Part shown: positions 10,857-22,950 of the stretch, piece after piece | Layout of the letters: the number at the start of each line of letters is the position of its first letter | Position numbering within the stretch: the first letter of the stretch is position 1 | Source: Alviniconcha marisindica | Lineage: Eukaryota > Mollusca > Gastropoda > Provannidae | Length of the DNA stretch: 64,000 nt | Direction of reading: 5' to 3' | NCBI GenBank assembly: GCA_018857735.1 | Contig: JABMCL010003629.1 | Coordinates: 46,001-110,000 of the forward strand | Translations under genes and position numbers: made by a program | Notes under the pieces: generated by a model | Database searches by the model: none | What the model was told of the DNA's origin: nothing | What the model saw: only the letters and a program-made list of their open reading frames with translations

Positions 10857-13012
10857 TACCTGCCTGTCGATGTGCTGATCGTGTGTGTGTCTGCCTGCCT
10901 GTCCACTCGCTGTTTGTTTGTGTGTCTGCCTGCGTGTCCACTCGATGATTGTTTGTGTGTTTGCCTGCGTGTCCACTCGATGATTGTTTGTGTGTCTGCC
11001 TGCCTGTCCACTCGCTGATTGTTTGTGTGTCTGCCTGCCTGTCCACTCGCTGATTGTTTGTGTGTTTGCCTGCCTGTCCACTCGCTGATTGTTTGTGTGT
11101 CAGCCTGTCTGTCGACATACTGATTGTGTGTCTGCCTGCCTGTTCATTCGCTACTTGTTTGTGTGTCTGCCTGCCTGTCCACTCGCTGTTTGTTTGTGTG
11201 TCTGCCTGCCTGTTTGTGTGTCTGCCTGCCTGTCTGTGTGTCTGCCTGCCTGTTTGTGTGTCTGCCTGCCTGTCCACTCGCTGTTTGTTTGTGTGTCTGC
11301 CTGCCTGTTTGTGTGTCTGCCTGCCTGTTTGTGTGTCTGCCTGCCTGTCCACTCGAGCTGATTGTTTGGTGTCTGCCTGCCTGTTTGTGTGTCTGCCTGC
11401 CTGTGTGTGCTGCTGTCCTGCGATGTGTGTCTGCCTGCCTGTCATTCTGCCTGATTGTTTGCGTGTCCCTGCTGTGTTTGTGTGTCTGCCTGCCTGTGTG
11501 TCTGCCTGCCTGTCCACTCCTGATTGTTTGTGTGTCTGCCTGCCTGTTTGTGTGTCTGCCTGCCTGTCCACTCACTGATTGTTTGTGTGTCTGCCTGCCT
11601 GTTTGTGTGTCTGCCTGCCTGTCCACTCACTGATTGTTTGTGTGTCTGCCTGCCTGTTTGTGTGTCTGCCTGCCTGTCCACTCACTGATTGTTTGTGTGT
11701 CTGCCTGCCTGTCGACATACTGATAGTGTGTCTGCCTGCCTGTTCACTCGCTGATTGTTTGTGTGTCTGCCTGCCTGTCCACTCGCTGATTGTTGTGTGT
11801 CTGCCTGCCTGTCCACTCGCTGTTTGTTTGTGTGTCTGCCTGCCTGTTTGTGTGTCTGCCTGCCTGTTTGTGTGTCTGCCTGCCTTTTGTGTGTCTGCTG
11901 CTGTTTTGGCTGCTCTGCCTGTTTGTGTGTCTGCCTGCCTGTCTTTCCACTCGCTGATGTTGGTGTTGCCTGCTGTTTGTGTGTCTGCCTGCCTGTTTGT
12001 GTGTCTGCGCTGCACTGTGTTGTTGTGTCTGTCCTGCCTGTTTGTGTGTCTGCCTGCCTGTCGATATGCTGATTGTTTGTGTGTCTGCCTGCCTGTTTGT
12101 GTGTCTGCCTGCCTGTTTGTGTGTCTGCCTGCCTGTCGACATGCTGATTGTTTGTGTGTCTGCCTGCCTGTTTGTGTGTCTGCCTTTGCCCTGTCGATTG
12201 CGTGTGTTCTGCTTGTGTGCTTCTTCCCTGCTGATTGTTTGTGTGTCTGCTGCTGGCATGCTGATGTTTGTGTGTCTGCCTGCCTGTCCATATGCTGATT
12301 GTTTGGGGTGTCTGCCTGCCTGTTTGTGTGTCTGCCTGCCTGTTTGTGTGTCTGCCTGCCTGTCGATATGCTGATTGTTTGTGTGTCTGCCTGCCTGTTT
12401 GTGTGTCTGCCTGTCTATCCACTCGCTGATTGTTTGTGTGTCTGCCTGCCTGTCGACATGCTGATTGTTTGTGTGTCTGCCTGTCTGTCCACTCGCTGAT
12501 TGTTTGTGTGTCTGCCTGTCTGTCCACTCGCTGATTGTTTGTGTTGTCCTGCCTCTTGTTTCTGCTCCATGCTGATTGTTTGTGTGTCTGCCTGCCTGTC
12601 CACTGCTGATTGTTTGTGTGTCTGCCTGCCTGTCCACTCGCTGATTGTTTGTGTGTCTGCCTGCCTGTTTGTGTGTCTGCCTGCCTGTCGATATGCTGAT
12701 TGTTTGTGTGTCTGCCTGCCTGTCCACTTGCTGATTGTTTGTGTGTCTGCCCCGCTGTCCCTGCTGCATTGTTTGTTGTCTGCCTGCCTGTTTGTGTGTC
12801 TGCCTGTGTCATCTGATTTTGTGTGTCTGCCTGCCTGTCCGCTTGCTGATTGTTTGTTGTCTGCCTGCCTGTCGATAGGCTGATTGTTTGTGTGTCTGCC
12901 TGCCTGTTTGTGTGTCTGCCTGCCTGTTTGTGTGTCTGCCTGCCTGTCCACTTGCTGATTGTTTGTGTGTCTGCCTGCCTGTCGACATGCTGATTGTGTG
13001 TCTGTCTGCTTG
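10857..13012 (+). repeat. ~35-bp compound array rich in TGTCTGCCTGCCTG
   Basis: Begins 24 bases after the donor at 10834. The basic 20-bp element (TTTGTGTGTCTGCCTGCCTG) alternates with TCCACTCGCTGATTG or TCGACATGCTGATTG linkers. Copies from about 11350 to 12270 and 12540 to 12860 contain many irregular small indels. Several long antisense frames here are low-complexity artefacts. Confidence 0.95.
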
Positions 13013-13580
13013 CCTATTACATCTTTATTTACCTCTGAATATCTTTATCTATTATATCTTTAGCTACTTCTCGGCACCGTTCTTTGTCACGTCTTTAGCT
13101 ACCTCTGAATACCTTGGTCTATGGCATCTTTATCTACCTCCGAATACCTTTATCTGTTACATCTTTAGCTACCCCTTGGCGCCGTTCTTTGTCACGTCTT
13201 TAGCTACCTCTGAATACCTTGATCTATTACATCTTTTAGCTACCTCTGAATACCTTTATCGATTACATCTTTACTTCCTGGCACCGTTCTTTGACACGTC
13301 TTTAGCTACCTCTGAATACCTTGATCTATTACATCTTTAGCTACCTCTGAATACCTTTATTTATTGCATCATTAGCTACCTCTTGTCACCGTTCTTTGTC
13401 ACGTCTTTAGCTACCTCTGAATACCTTGATCTATTACATCTTTAACTACCTCTTGGCTCCGTTCTTTGTCACGCATTTAACTACACTTGAAACCTTTAGC
13501 TCTTTTTTGTTACGTATTTAGCTACAAATCTGAACACATCTTTAGCTACCCAGGTCACATCTTTAGCTACCTCTGAATAC
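13012..13580 (+). repeat. ~35-bp tandem array (TTTAGCTACCTCTGAATACC)
   Basis: About 15 imperfect copies of TTTAGCTACCTCTGAATACC plus TTGATCTATTACATC, sometimes with GGCACCGTTCTTTGTCACG. It ends about 170 bases before the acceptor of the next exon. Confidence 0.9.
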
Positions 13581-13747
13581 TGTTCGAATTGCCGTTTGTA
13601 GTTCGAACGACAAGACTATAAGGGTCTGCGTAAGGAAATTATAGCACGCACACATACCTATCGTGTTCATACTGCAATACCCGCTACCGTAGGTAATTCG
13701 CCTTGTGTATACATGTGTGCTACATGACTGCCTCTTTCTGCTTGCAG

Positions 13748-13839
13748 GGACAACTTCCTGCAGCTGGATGTGTTTTACAGAGAGAAGAGTTACGAACAAA
13801 TCACACAGCAGATTGCATACGACGTGTTCGCTCTGCTGT
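13748..13839 (+). CDS. Gene A pre-TM2 exon (LDVFYRE...YEQITQQ)
   Basis: The acceptor is CTGCTTGCAG ending at 13747; the donor is GTGAGT at 13840. The first base completes an Arg codon begun in the long exon, and one base (T) is left for the next exon. It encodes DNFLQLDVFYREKSYEQI, then TQQIAYDVFALL. This is the last extracellular palm strand and linker leading into TM2, equivalent to ENILVLDIFFE..NYE in ASIC1. The homologous gene B exon is also 92 nt, so exon size and both intron phases are preserved. The spliced codon made with the next exon is TGT (Cys), at the degenerin position just before DIGG. Confidence 0.93.
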
Positions 13840-13934
13840 GTGAGTTCCTAGCATACAGAAGCCACAAACAGAATTTCAGACCACAGACAGCGCAGCTGCC
13901 AGCAGACTCTCATCCGTCCAGCGCAAAATCAGCA

Positions 13935-14785
13935 GCATAGGCCGTAAATATAAAAGCGATCAACAAAAACAAGAAATACACCAGCAGCATAGGCCGTAAA
14001 TATAAAAGCGATCAACAAAAACAAGAAATACACCAGCAGCATAGGCCGTAAATATAAAAGCGATCAACAAAAACAAGAAATACACCAGCAGCATAGGCCG
14101 TAAATATAAAAGCGATCAACAACAACAAGAAATACACCAGCAGCATAGGCCGTAAATATAAAAGCGATCAACAACAACAAGAAATACACCAGCAGCATAG
14201 GCCGTAAATATAAAAGCGATCAACAACAACAAGAAATACACCAGCAGCATAGGCCGTAAATATAAAAGCGATCAACAAAAACAAGAAATACACACAGCTA
14301 GCCGTAAATAAAAGGCACCGTCCCGCTGGCCGTAAATATAAAAGCGATCAACAAAAACAAGAAATACGCCAGCAGCATAGGCCGTAAATATAAAAGCGAT
14401 CAACAAAAACAAGAAATACGCCAGCAGCATAGGCCGTAAATATAAAAGCGATCAACAAAAACAAGAAATACACAGCAGCATAGGCCGTAATATAAACGAT
14501 CAAAACAAGAAATACACCAGCAGCATAGGCCGTAAATATAAAAGCGATCAACAAAAACAAGAAATACACCAGCAGCATAGGCCGTAAATATAAAAGCGAT
14601 CAACAAAAACAAGAAATACACCAGCAGCATAGGCCGTAAATATAAAAGCGATCAACAAAAACAAGAAATACACCAGCAGCATAGGCCGTAAATATAAAAG
14701 CGATCAACAAAAACAAGAAATACACCAGCAGTATAGGCCGTAAGTATAAAAGCGATCATCAACAACAACAACAAATACAGCAGCA
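13935..14785 (+). repeat. 52-bp tandem array (about 16 copies)
   Basis: Unit: AGCAGCATAGGCCGTAAATA, TAAAAGCGATCAACAAAAAC, AAGAAATACACC. It begins about 95 bases after the donor at 13840. Two units, near 14294 and 14480, are corrupted by deletions and a GC-rich insert. Confidence 0.95.
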
Positions 14786-15083
14786 ATTCAGCTCACCCTA
14801 GCACACGCCCGCCACCGCCACCCCTTCCTCAGCAAGCATCATGTAACGAACTTAATGTAACAATAATATTCTCTAACCCGGCAGAGTTAAACTCACTGAG
14901 CAAACAACTTATCGCACAAAACTGCAACAACAACAAAACACATTAGCATACATTTCAATAAATCTACTATAAACATATCACCTATCAGACAGTGACTATA
15001 AACATAGATCTAAATACACACTACACGCGCGCGCGCAAATTATCAGTACTCTCAACAACCGCAATAAACTGAGTCTCTCTTCT

Positions 15084-15090
15084 CCCCCCC

Positions 15091-15121
<31 letters not shown>

Positions 15122-15123
15122 AC
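15084..15123 (+). repeat. (C)24 followed by (AC)n
   Basis: A run of 24 C preceded by TCTCTCTTCT and followed immediately by an AC dinucleotide run. Confidence 0.97.
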
Positions 15124-15589
15124 CTCTATCACCTCGGCCTATCGATATGCATCCGTCTACATTCAACATTCAACAAGCAGGCATGCCACCTTTTTTTCAG
15201 ACAAAGTACTAAATGCTACTGGAAAACTTGGATAAACAGGAAGATGTCGAGGTGGAATTTACACTGATACAATGTTGGTACGTTTTTGAGAGTTAGATGG
15301 CACCATGAAAATGAAGGAACGTTCTGCGAGCGATTTTAGTGTAGCTATTGAAACTGTTTTAGTGTACCTATTGAAAGTCTAGACACAGATCCCAGTACAC
15401 AACTACGTGACCTCTAGGATAGAGGTCAGAGTGGGAAACCAAGGAAAGAAAGAGGCGAGAGGCACTACAAGACACAGAGATAAAACACAATTCAGACACC
15501 AGGTGACTTTAAACGCTCAAGGAGAGGTGAGTCGTTCGGCACGCGGATCTGCAGAGGCCGCTAGGTACTTCCGATCAACGCCTAACGTT

Positions 15590-16203
15590 TTGCCGGTATC
15601 GGGGCCTACCTCGATAAACAACTCAAAGATAATGTCAGATCAAATCAACCACATCTGCAAAAGTATCTTCTTACAACTCCTACGCGTCAGTTCTATATTC
15701 ACCATCTTCTTGACGCTGCCGCAACAAAGAAACTTGTCCTTTCTCTTGTCCTTTCTCGCTTGGGCTACAGCAGTTCTCTCTTAGCCGGCCTTTCTTTTGC
15801 ACGTGATCAAAAGACTCCAGCACGTCCAAACCTGCGCAGCAAGATTAATACTGAGAGCACCCAGATTTGAACACACAAACACACTTCATTGGCTTCCGAT
15901 ACATGCACGCATTCTTTACAAACACAATTGTCTTGCTGTCCCTGCTATCAGCTTTGACACTCCATTCTACCTCTCTGACGTTTTACATCTATACCGTCCA
16001 TCCAGACATCTCCTCTCTTCTGAAGATACCCTCATACTGACTGTCCCGAAATCCAACTGCCAAACTAAAGGTGACCGCTCATTCTACTTTGCCTGTAAAT
16101 CAGCTAAATCATGGAACGCTCTCCCTTCAGACATCAGACATGCAAAAACGTCACAGATTAACAATCCTAACAGTTTTCTGAGAATGATCTGTCGCTACTG
16201 CAG

Positions 16204-16295
<92 letters not shown>

Positions 16296-16480
16296 GGACT
16301 GGTATTGTTATGTACAATTGCATATTATCTTAAGGGCATGTATGAGTGTGTTTATGCGTTTGTTTTATATTGCTTAATAGTATTGTATTGTTACCATATT
16401 ATAGTCTTGCATTACGTGAGGCGCTTAGAACGTGTATAGATTGGCGCCATAGAAATACCATTTTGATTTGATTTTGATAA
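15590..16480 (+). pseudogene. LINE (non-LTR retrotransposon) 3' end, reverse-transcriptase remnant
   Basis: Decayed C-terminal reverse-transcriptase region on the + strand. Recognisable pieces in shifting frames include SDQINHICKS, LSFARDQK-type text, IKRLQHVQTCAARLI, LHWLPIHARILYK, PFYLSDVLHLYRPSR and a closing SAKSWNALPSDIRH. These are the usual thumb/C-terminal motifs of L2/CR1-like LINEs. Downstream is a (GT)n run and then a tail with GAGGCGCTTAGA and GGCGCCATAGAAATACC, the kind of 3' terminus such LINEs and their SINEs share. Frameshifts and the missing catalytic core make it inactive. It lies in the last intron of gene A, in the sense direction. Confidence 0.8.
16206..16294 (+). repeat. 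(GT)n microsatellite, about 44 units
   Basis: Uninterrupted GT dinucleotides inside the LINE 3' region. Confidence 0.98.
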
Positions 16481-16544
16481 TAATGAATCCGCTCATCTAC
16501 GTCACTTCCAGTTGCCCGGGAGTGGCCTTCTTGGTTGAGCGGGA

Positions 16545-17635
16545 TTTACAAACCATGTCACTTCTTACAGGATTTATAAACCATGTCCCTACATACAGGA
16601 TTTACAAACCATGTCCCTACATACAGGATTTACAAATGGTGTCCCTACATTCAGGATTTACAAACCATGTCCCTTCTTACAGGAATTACAAACCATGTCC
16701 CTACATGCAGGAATTACAATGTCCCAACATACAGGATTTAGAAACCATGTCCCTACATACAGGATTTACAAACGGTGTCCCTACATACAGGATTTACAAA
16801 CCATGTCCCTACTTACAGGATTTACAAACCATGTCCCTGCGTACAGGATTTACAAACCATGTCACTTCTTACAGGAATTACAAACCATGTCCCTACATAC
16901 AGGATTTACAAACCATGTCCCTACATACAGGATTTACAAACCATGTCCCTACATACAGGATTTACAAACCATGTCCCTTATTACATGATTTACAAACCAT
17001 GTCCTACATACAAGATTTACAAACCATGTCCCTACATACTCGATTTACAAACCATGTCCCTACATACAGGAATTACAAACCATGTCCCTACATACAGGAC
17101 TTACGAACCATGTCCCTACATACAGGACTTACAAATCATATCCCTACTTACAGGATTTACAAACCATGTCCCTACATACAGGATTTACAAACCATGTCCC
17201 TACCTACATGAATTACAAACTATGTCCCTACATACAGGAATTACAAACCATGTCCCTACATACAGGATTTACAAACTATGTCCCTACATACAGGAATTAC
17301 AAACCATGTCCTCTACATACAGGATTTACAAACCATGTCCCTACATACAGGATTTACAAACTATGTCCATATCTACAGGAATTACAAACCATGTCCCTAC
17401 ATACAGGAATTACAAACCATAACTCTACATACAGGATTTACAAACCATGTCCCTACATGCAGGAATTGCAAACCATGTCCCTACACACAGGATTTACAAA
17501 CCATGTCCCTACTTACAGGATTTACAAACCATGTCCCTACATACAGGAATTACAAACCGTATCCCTACACGCAGGATTTACAAACCATGTCCCTACATAC
17601 AGGAATTACAAACCATGTCCCTACATACAGGATCT
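16545..17635 (+). repeat. 28-bp tandem array (about 39 copies)
   Basis: Unit: CTACATACAGGATTTACAAA plus CCATGTCC, with a GAATTACAAA variant. The length is not a multiple of 3, but the unit has stop-free frames, which produces overlapping pseudo-proteins of 200-250 residues. Confidence 0.96.
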
Positions 17636-17734
17636 TTTTTTGTCTTTTTTGTTTGTCTGTCTTCTCGTCGCCGTCTGTGTTGATTTTATGTAATGTGTCA
17701 AAATCCATGAATCCAAACTTACTTCAATTACTTC

Positions 17735-18010
17735 TGGTCTTCAGTAGTACGCGGGAAGGTGCCAGTCCGTACAAGTGTTCGTTTTCTCCTCAACTGGTAG
17801 CCTCTGTCGGTAACGGCGGCATCAGTGCCGCCATTGTTTTTAAACGGCGTTTATACTGCTTAAACGTAGAAAAATGAGGCCGTTACTTTAAATGCGCTGA
17901 AGCATAGACCTTGTCGGATAGCCCTTCTTGCGCTTCACATAATTATGCTGAGTTGGTTAGTGTCGTTACCGTTTAGAAGATAAACGCGATTAGGGGGTTA
18001 TTTGCCCTTC
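17735..18010 (-). mobile_element. Dispersed MITE/SINE-like repeat, copy 1
   Basis: About 270 bases that match, in opposite orientation, the segment at 25005-25280. Shared blocks: GATAAACGCGATTAGGGGG, the complement of GGGCTATCC, TTCTACGTTTAAGCAG (as complement) and TCTGTCGGTAACGGC. The two copies are diverged by many substitutions. No terminal inverted repeat or target duplication is obvious, so the class is uncertain. Confidence 0.75.
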
Positions 18011-18014
18011 ATAC

Positions 18015-18905
18015 ATATATGGGTCTGTAAAAGCACGACTGTTTGTGGGAACCAAACTGAAGACGTCTGTTTGAACTGTTTGTAGGAACCAAACTGAAGA
18101 CGTCCGTCTGAATTGTTTGTAGCAGCTAGACTGAAGACGTCTGTCTGAACTGTTTGTGGGAACCAAACTGAAGACGTCTGTCTGAACTGATTGTGGGAAC
18201 CAAACTGAAGACGTCTGTCTGAACTGTTTGTGGGAACCAAACTGAAGACGTCTGTCTGAACTGTTTGTGGGAACCAGACTGAAGACGTCTGTCTGAATTG
18301 TTTGTAGCAGCTAGACTGAAGACGTCTGTCTGAACTGTTTGTAGCAGATAGACTGAAGACGTCTGTCTGAACTGTTTGTAGCAGTAGACTGAAGACGTCT
18401 GTCTGAACTGTTTGTAGCAGCTAGACTGAAGACGTCTGTCTGAACTGTTTGTAGCAGCTAGACTGAAGACGTCTGTCTGAACTGTTTGTAGCAGCTAGAC
18501 TGAAGACGTCTGTCTGAACTGTTTGTAGCAGTTAGACTGAAGACGTCTGTCTGAACTGTTTGTGGGAACCAAACTGAAGACGTCTGTCTGAACTGTTTGT
18601 GGGAACCAGACTGAAGACGTCTGTCTGAATTGTTTGTAGCAGCTAGACTGAAGACGTCTGTCTGAACTGTTTGTAGCAGCTAGACTGAAGACGTCTGTCT
18701 GAATTGTTTGTAGCAGCTAGACTGAAGACGTCTGTCTGAATCGTTTGTAGCAGCTAGACTGAAGACGTCTGTCTGAACTGTTTGTAGCAGCTAGACTGAA
18801 GACGTCTGTCTGAATTGTTGGTAGCAGCTAGACTGAAGACGTCTGTCTGAACAGCTAGACTAAAGACATCTGTCTGAACTGTTTGTGGGAACCAAACTGA
18901 GGATC
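18015..18905 (+). repeat. 37-bp satellite related to the pore exon
   Basis: About 24 copies of a unit with TGAAGACGTCTGTCTGAACT, GTTTGTAGCAGCTAGAC, or a GGGAACCAAAC variant. It belongs to the same family as the arrays at 21870-23815. Confidence 0.95.
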
Positions 18906-19260
18906 GACGCGTTTTAACTGTACTACCCAAGCGAATTTAAGGGCCACCTTGATTCTGTGTATCAAGTTGTGCTAATTTATTGATATTGCGCAAAAATGTT
19001 GTAATTCGTCACCTACATGTGGACGGGCACTAACGAGTACTGTAAGATGGCACATGACGTTGACGAGCACTCCATCAGCTCTGTCACTGTTAATCGTACT
19101 ACAGTGGACAGCAGAATAAACGTAACAATAACGAAAACGTTGCCCGATTTTGAAAGCGTCTAACTGAGACAGCAGGTTTAAACTAAAATAAATTTACATT
19201 GCACTTAAAAGCCGTTGCAGTTCTAAAAGCAGCTGAGTGAGCTTGGCTAGACTGAGGCGT
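18905..19260. other. Intron of gene A, nothing recognised
   Basis: Non-repetitive sequence between a satellite and a decayed transposon. No feature seen. Confidence 0.5.
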
Positions 19261-19289
19261 ATTCATTGCCTAATTTCCGGGGCTTTTGT

Positions 19290-20200
19290 GACCATGCTTG
19301 TGAGACGACGACTCGGTGATGTTGACAAAAGGCGGGCGCTGGTATAGCCCCATGATGGAGTTGCAGTACGGGACGTTGCCAGACATCTTGTACTAGTTGT
19401 AGCGAGCCACTCAGTCATTCAAAAATTGAGACCGATTTGACAACAGCGGAAGTGCGTCAGAGAGAAGGCACACAGGACAGCCCAAATCCACTGGCATGCA
19501 GCGAGACAGATTTCTTGTTCCGACGTCCCTTAGCAACGCAACAGCTACCGCCAGTGTCCTGAGGAGTGGTCTGCGGGCAGCAGGCAACGTCAGCGACAAG
19601 ATCATCCACAACCGGCTTCTTGAGAGCAACGAGACGTCCAGCAATCCGACCTCCCCTGACCCAGACACACCGTGCTGCTCGTCAGGCCCGGTCTCAACGT
19701 TATCTGCCATGGACGAGGCAACAGTGGGCCACGGAGCTCTTCACTGGTGAGTCTCCATTCACCCTGACCTCGACAGCGGGGGAGGTCAAGTCTGGCGACG
19801 TCAAGGACAGCACTTCCATGCCGCATGTGTGAGGGGTACGATGGCTATGGCGGCAGGTCACTCATGATGTGCGGTGGCTTCCAACTGAAGCGCAAAACAC
19901 CCCTGCACCGTGTCCAAGGCAATGTGACCGGCATTGGCGACGGAGATGACAGTATGCACCCCTCGTTCTGCCGGCACTGCCACAGCACGGTCACCTGACC
20001 CATAGGACATCTCTGGGGTGTGCTGGGGCAACGAATGCGAGCCAGCGCCACCTTACGGCCTCAACCGGGTGTTCCAGATTCTGCGGCAGGGGTGGCAAGT
20101 GATCCCCCAGGAGACTGAGGAGGTTGGTCACGTCCGTGAGACAGCATGGCTGGGATTGCATCTGTGGCAGCGTGGCTGGGATTGCATCTGTGGCAGCGTG
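19290..20200 (+). pseudogene. Tc1/mariner transposase pseudogene
   Basis: A decayed Tc1-type transposase on the + strand, read across several frame changes. It starts MLVRRRLGDVDKRRALV, a typical helix-turn-helix start. It continues with QRDRFLVPTSLSNATATAS, then RPAIRPPLTQTHRAAR and WTRQQWATELFTGESPFTL, where the usual catalytic D of LFTDES reads G. After that come KTPLHRVQGNVTGI and a GHLWGVLGQRMRA-like C-terminal end. The segment holding the second catalytic Asp (DNARPH region) is missing between about 19995 and 20010, so there is an internal deletion as well as stops. It is an inactive remnant inside the last intron of gene A. A 24-bp triplication (GGCTGGGATTGCATCTGTGG) follows at its 3' end. 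Confidence 0.85.
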
Positions 20201-20228
20201 GCTGGGATTGCATCTGTGGCAGCGTGGT
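20148..20228 (+). repeat. 24-bp unit, three copies
   Basis: Three nearly exact copies of ATGGCTGGGATTGCATCTGT-type sequence at the end of the Tc1 remnant. Confidence 0.9.
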
Positions 20229-20289
20229 ATTTTCAGTGTGTGATTGTTTTATTTCAGTGTGTGTTTGATGCTGGCTTAGAGTAAACATG

Positions 20290-21330
20290 ATGCTTAGACG
20301 ATGATGATATAGTGATGCTTAATGTCCTCAGATGTCAGTTGACATATTAGGGACAAGTTGTGACCAATGCCGAAGCACGGTGCAATAATTCTTTATGTCC
20401 ACGGAAACCAGAAGGCTCGTTAGGACGGACAGCCCAGGACGGCCACCTCGACTCTCACACAGCTCCTGAACTATGATGCTTAGACATTCACAGGCTTAGA
20501 TCAATCTCATTATGTTTAGTCAAGGATTGAGTCTTGATTATTAACTATATTTAATATGCTATTTTATTGGATTTTCTCATTAGAATTTGGATGTAGTTTT
20601 TGATTATTAGTGCAGTAATTAATGATGAATATTGTCTTCAAAAGGAGTAGATGAATCTAGTCATATTAAGGTAGAAATTATAATGTTTGGTGTCTTACAA
20701 AGTTATGGTGACAGAGTTCTGTCCCATGTATAGTATAGGATTTTTAACAAGTTCAGAGTTTGTTTTCTTGTTGCAAGTGCAACAAGAGAAAAGCATGCAT
20801 TCCATGTTTAGTGGGCTCACAACTCACTATATACATATGATCTAGCAACAGGTTTAGTGGGCAGTTACAGAAGTTATTTATCTAGAAGAAGGAGCCTTTG
20901 TCAAATTGAGAAGGTATGTGAATCTATATATTTTCTTAATGTAATACTGATATTTTTCCTATGGTATTTGACAGGTTTAATTTTACGACTCCTTCGCTTA
21001 TTTTGTTCTATGTATTTATTTTATTATTTTGTCATTTCATTTCCTTAGCTGTTAAAGTGTTATCATCATGGTTTATGCAGCCGTGAAGTAAGTTTTGTGA
21101 CTTTTTTGTCTGCTGTCATATTTTGGAAGATGTTATGGTCAACATTACTCTTTGTAATGCTAAGAGTGCTGCGGGTATTGACCAGGATTGTTTCTATCAG
21201 TTACCTTGGGTTATATATTTTTCTGTTCCCAGTGTTTGTCTGGGTGGTTTTCTAGGAAGCTTGTATTCCTGCTATTTTATAATGCTGATGTAATTCCTGT
21301 TAGCAAGTTCTTATATTTCTTTTTCATTTT
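20290..21330. other. AT-rich intron sequence, nothing recognised
   Basis: No coding homology or tandem structure found on either strand. Short frames near 20857-21048 are hydrophobic but unconvincing. Confidence 0.5.
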
Positions 21331-21334
21331 GGAC

Positions 21335-21490
21335 AGGGCTACAAATGCTACTGTTACACAACTGTCTGCAAATGCTACTGTTACACATCTGTCTGCCAAT
21401 ACTACTGTTACACAACTGTCTGCCAATACTACTGTTACACATCTGTCTGCCAATACTACTGTTACACATCTGTCTGCCAATACTACTGTA
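21335..21490 (+). repeat. 27-bp tandem repeat, about six copies
   Basis: Unit: TACTGTTACACATCTGTCTG plus CCAATAC. It is open in several frames only because 27 is divisible by 3. Confidence 0.95.
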
Positions 21491-21864
21491 CTACAACCTG
21501 GAAATAAATAGCCACGGTTCTCCTTGCTTCGCCTCATGTTTTCCCACGAACCCGCCAGGGGCATATATACATACATGCATCATAACCCGGCGACACATCC
21601 ACGCCAACGGTGGTCACACACGCTTCTGACTTTGTCTAGTTGTGATGATCGGATTTCTGACTGTGTACATCGGGAGTATGTCCATTTAACCGGAAATACA
21701 ACTCTACGGAACTGATTTGTGTTCATGGAATTGTTGGACATGGACAAAATAACGAAATTTTAAATTGACTGGCTAACATTGACAGTTCTGGTTTCTGTTT
21801 GTGAGTGTGTGCATGGTTTACAGTGGCCTTTATGTATTTCTGAGTAGTGTATTTGTACGAGCCA

Positions 21865-22950
21865 AATTCTCAAGACGTCTTTTAACTGTTCGTAGGAGCC
21901 AGACTGGTGATTTCTTTCAAATTTTTGTAGGAGCCAGATTCAAGACGCATTTTAGCTGTTTGTAGGAGCCAGACTGGTGATTTCTTTCAAATTTTTGTAG
22001 GAGCCAGATTCAAGACGTATTTTAGCTGTTTGTAGGAGCCAGACTGGTGATTTCTTTCAAATTTTTGTAGGAGCCAGATTCAAGACGTATTTTAGCTGTT
22101 TGTAGGAGCCAGACTGGTGATTTCTTTCAAATTTTTGTAGGAGCCAGATTCAAGACGTATTTTAGCTGTTTGTAGGAGTCAGACCGGATACGAGTATTAA
22201 CTGTTCGTAGGAGCCAGACCGAAGACGTCTTTTGACTGTCTGTAGGAGCCAGACCGAAGACGTCTTTTGACTGTCTGTAGGAGCCAGACCGAAGACGTCT
22301 TTTGACTGTCTGTGGAAACCAGACCGAAGACGTCTTTTAACTGTTTGTAGGAGCCAGACCGAAGACGTCTTTTGACTGTTTGTGGAAATCAGACCGAAGA
22401 CGTCTTTTAACTGTTTGTAGGAGCCAGACCGAAGACATCTTTTAACTGTTTGTAGGAGCCAGACTCAAGATTTCTTTTAACCATTTGTACGAATCAGACC
22501 AAATATGTCTTTCTACTGTTTGCAGGAGCCGACTTAAGACGTCCTTTAACTGTTTGTAGGAGCCAGACTCGAGATGTCTGAACTAGCTGTGAACTAGCCA
22601 GACTGAAGACATAATTTATGTCTAAACTCTTTATAGGAGCCGGACTGAAGACATGTCTAAACTGTTTGTAGGAGCCAGACTGAAGACATAATTATGTCTA
22701 AACTGTTTGTAGGAGCCAGACTGAAGACATAATTATGTCTAAACTCTTTATAGGAGCCAGACTGAAGACATAATTATGTCTAAAGTGTTCGTAGGAGCCA
22801 GACTGAAGACATAATTATGTCTAAAGTGTTTGTAGGAGCCAGACTGAAGACATAATTATGTCTAAAGTGTTTGTAGGAGCCAGACTGAAGACATAATTAT
22901 GTCTAAACTGTTTGTAGGAGCCAAACTGAAGATGTGTGTCTAAACTGTAA
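21865..22950 (+). repeat. Satellite family with TGTTTGTAGGAGCCAGACTG core
   Basis: Contains 69-bp dimers (21870-22180), then about 37-bp units (22200-22600), then 48-bp units with ATAATTATGTCTAAA (22600-22950). All share TTTGTAGGAGCCAGAC. The core closely matches the pore-filter coding sequence of both channel genes (see findings). Confidence 0.93.

Noticed and set aside
10795..12951. Several frames of 150-376 codons with ADTQTGRQTHKQ or CVCLPVCVSACL repeats
   Set aside because: Low-complexity translations of the TGTCTGCCTGCC array on both strands, with no domain and no start context.
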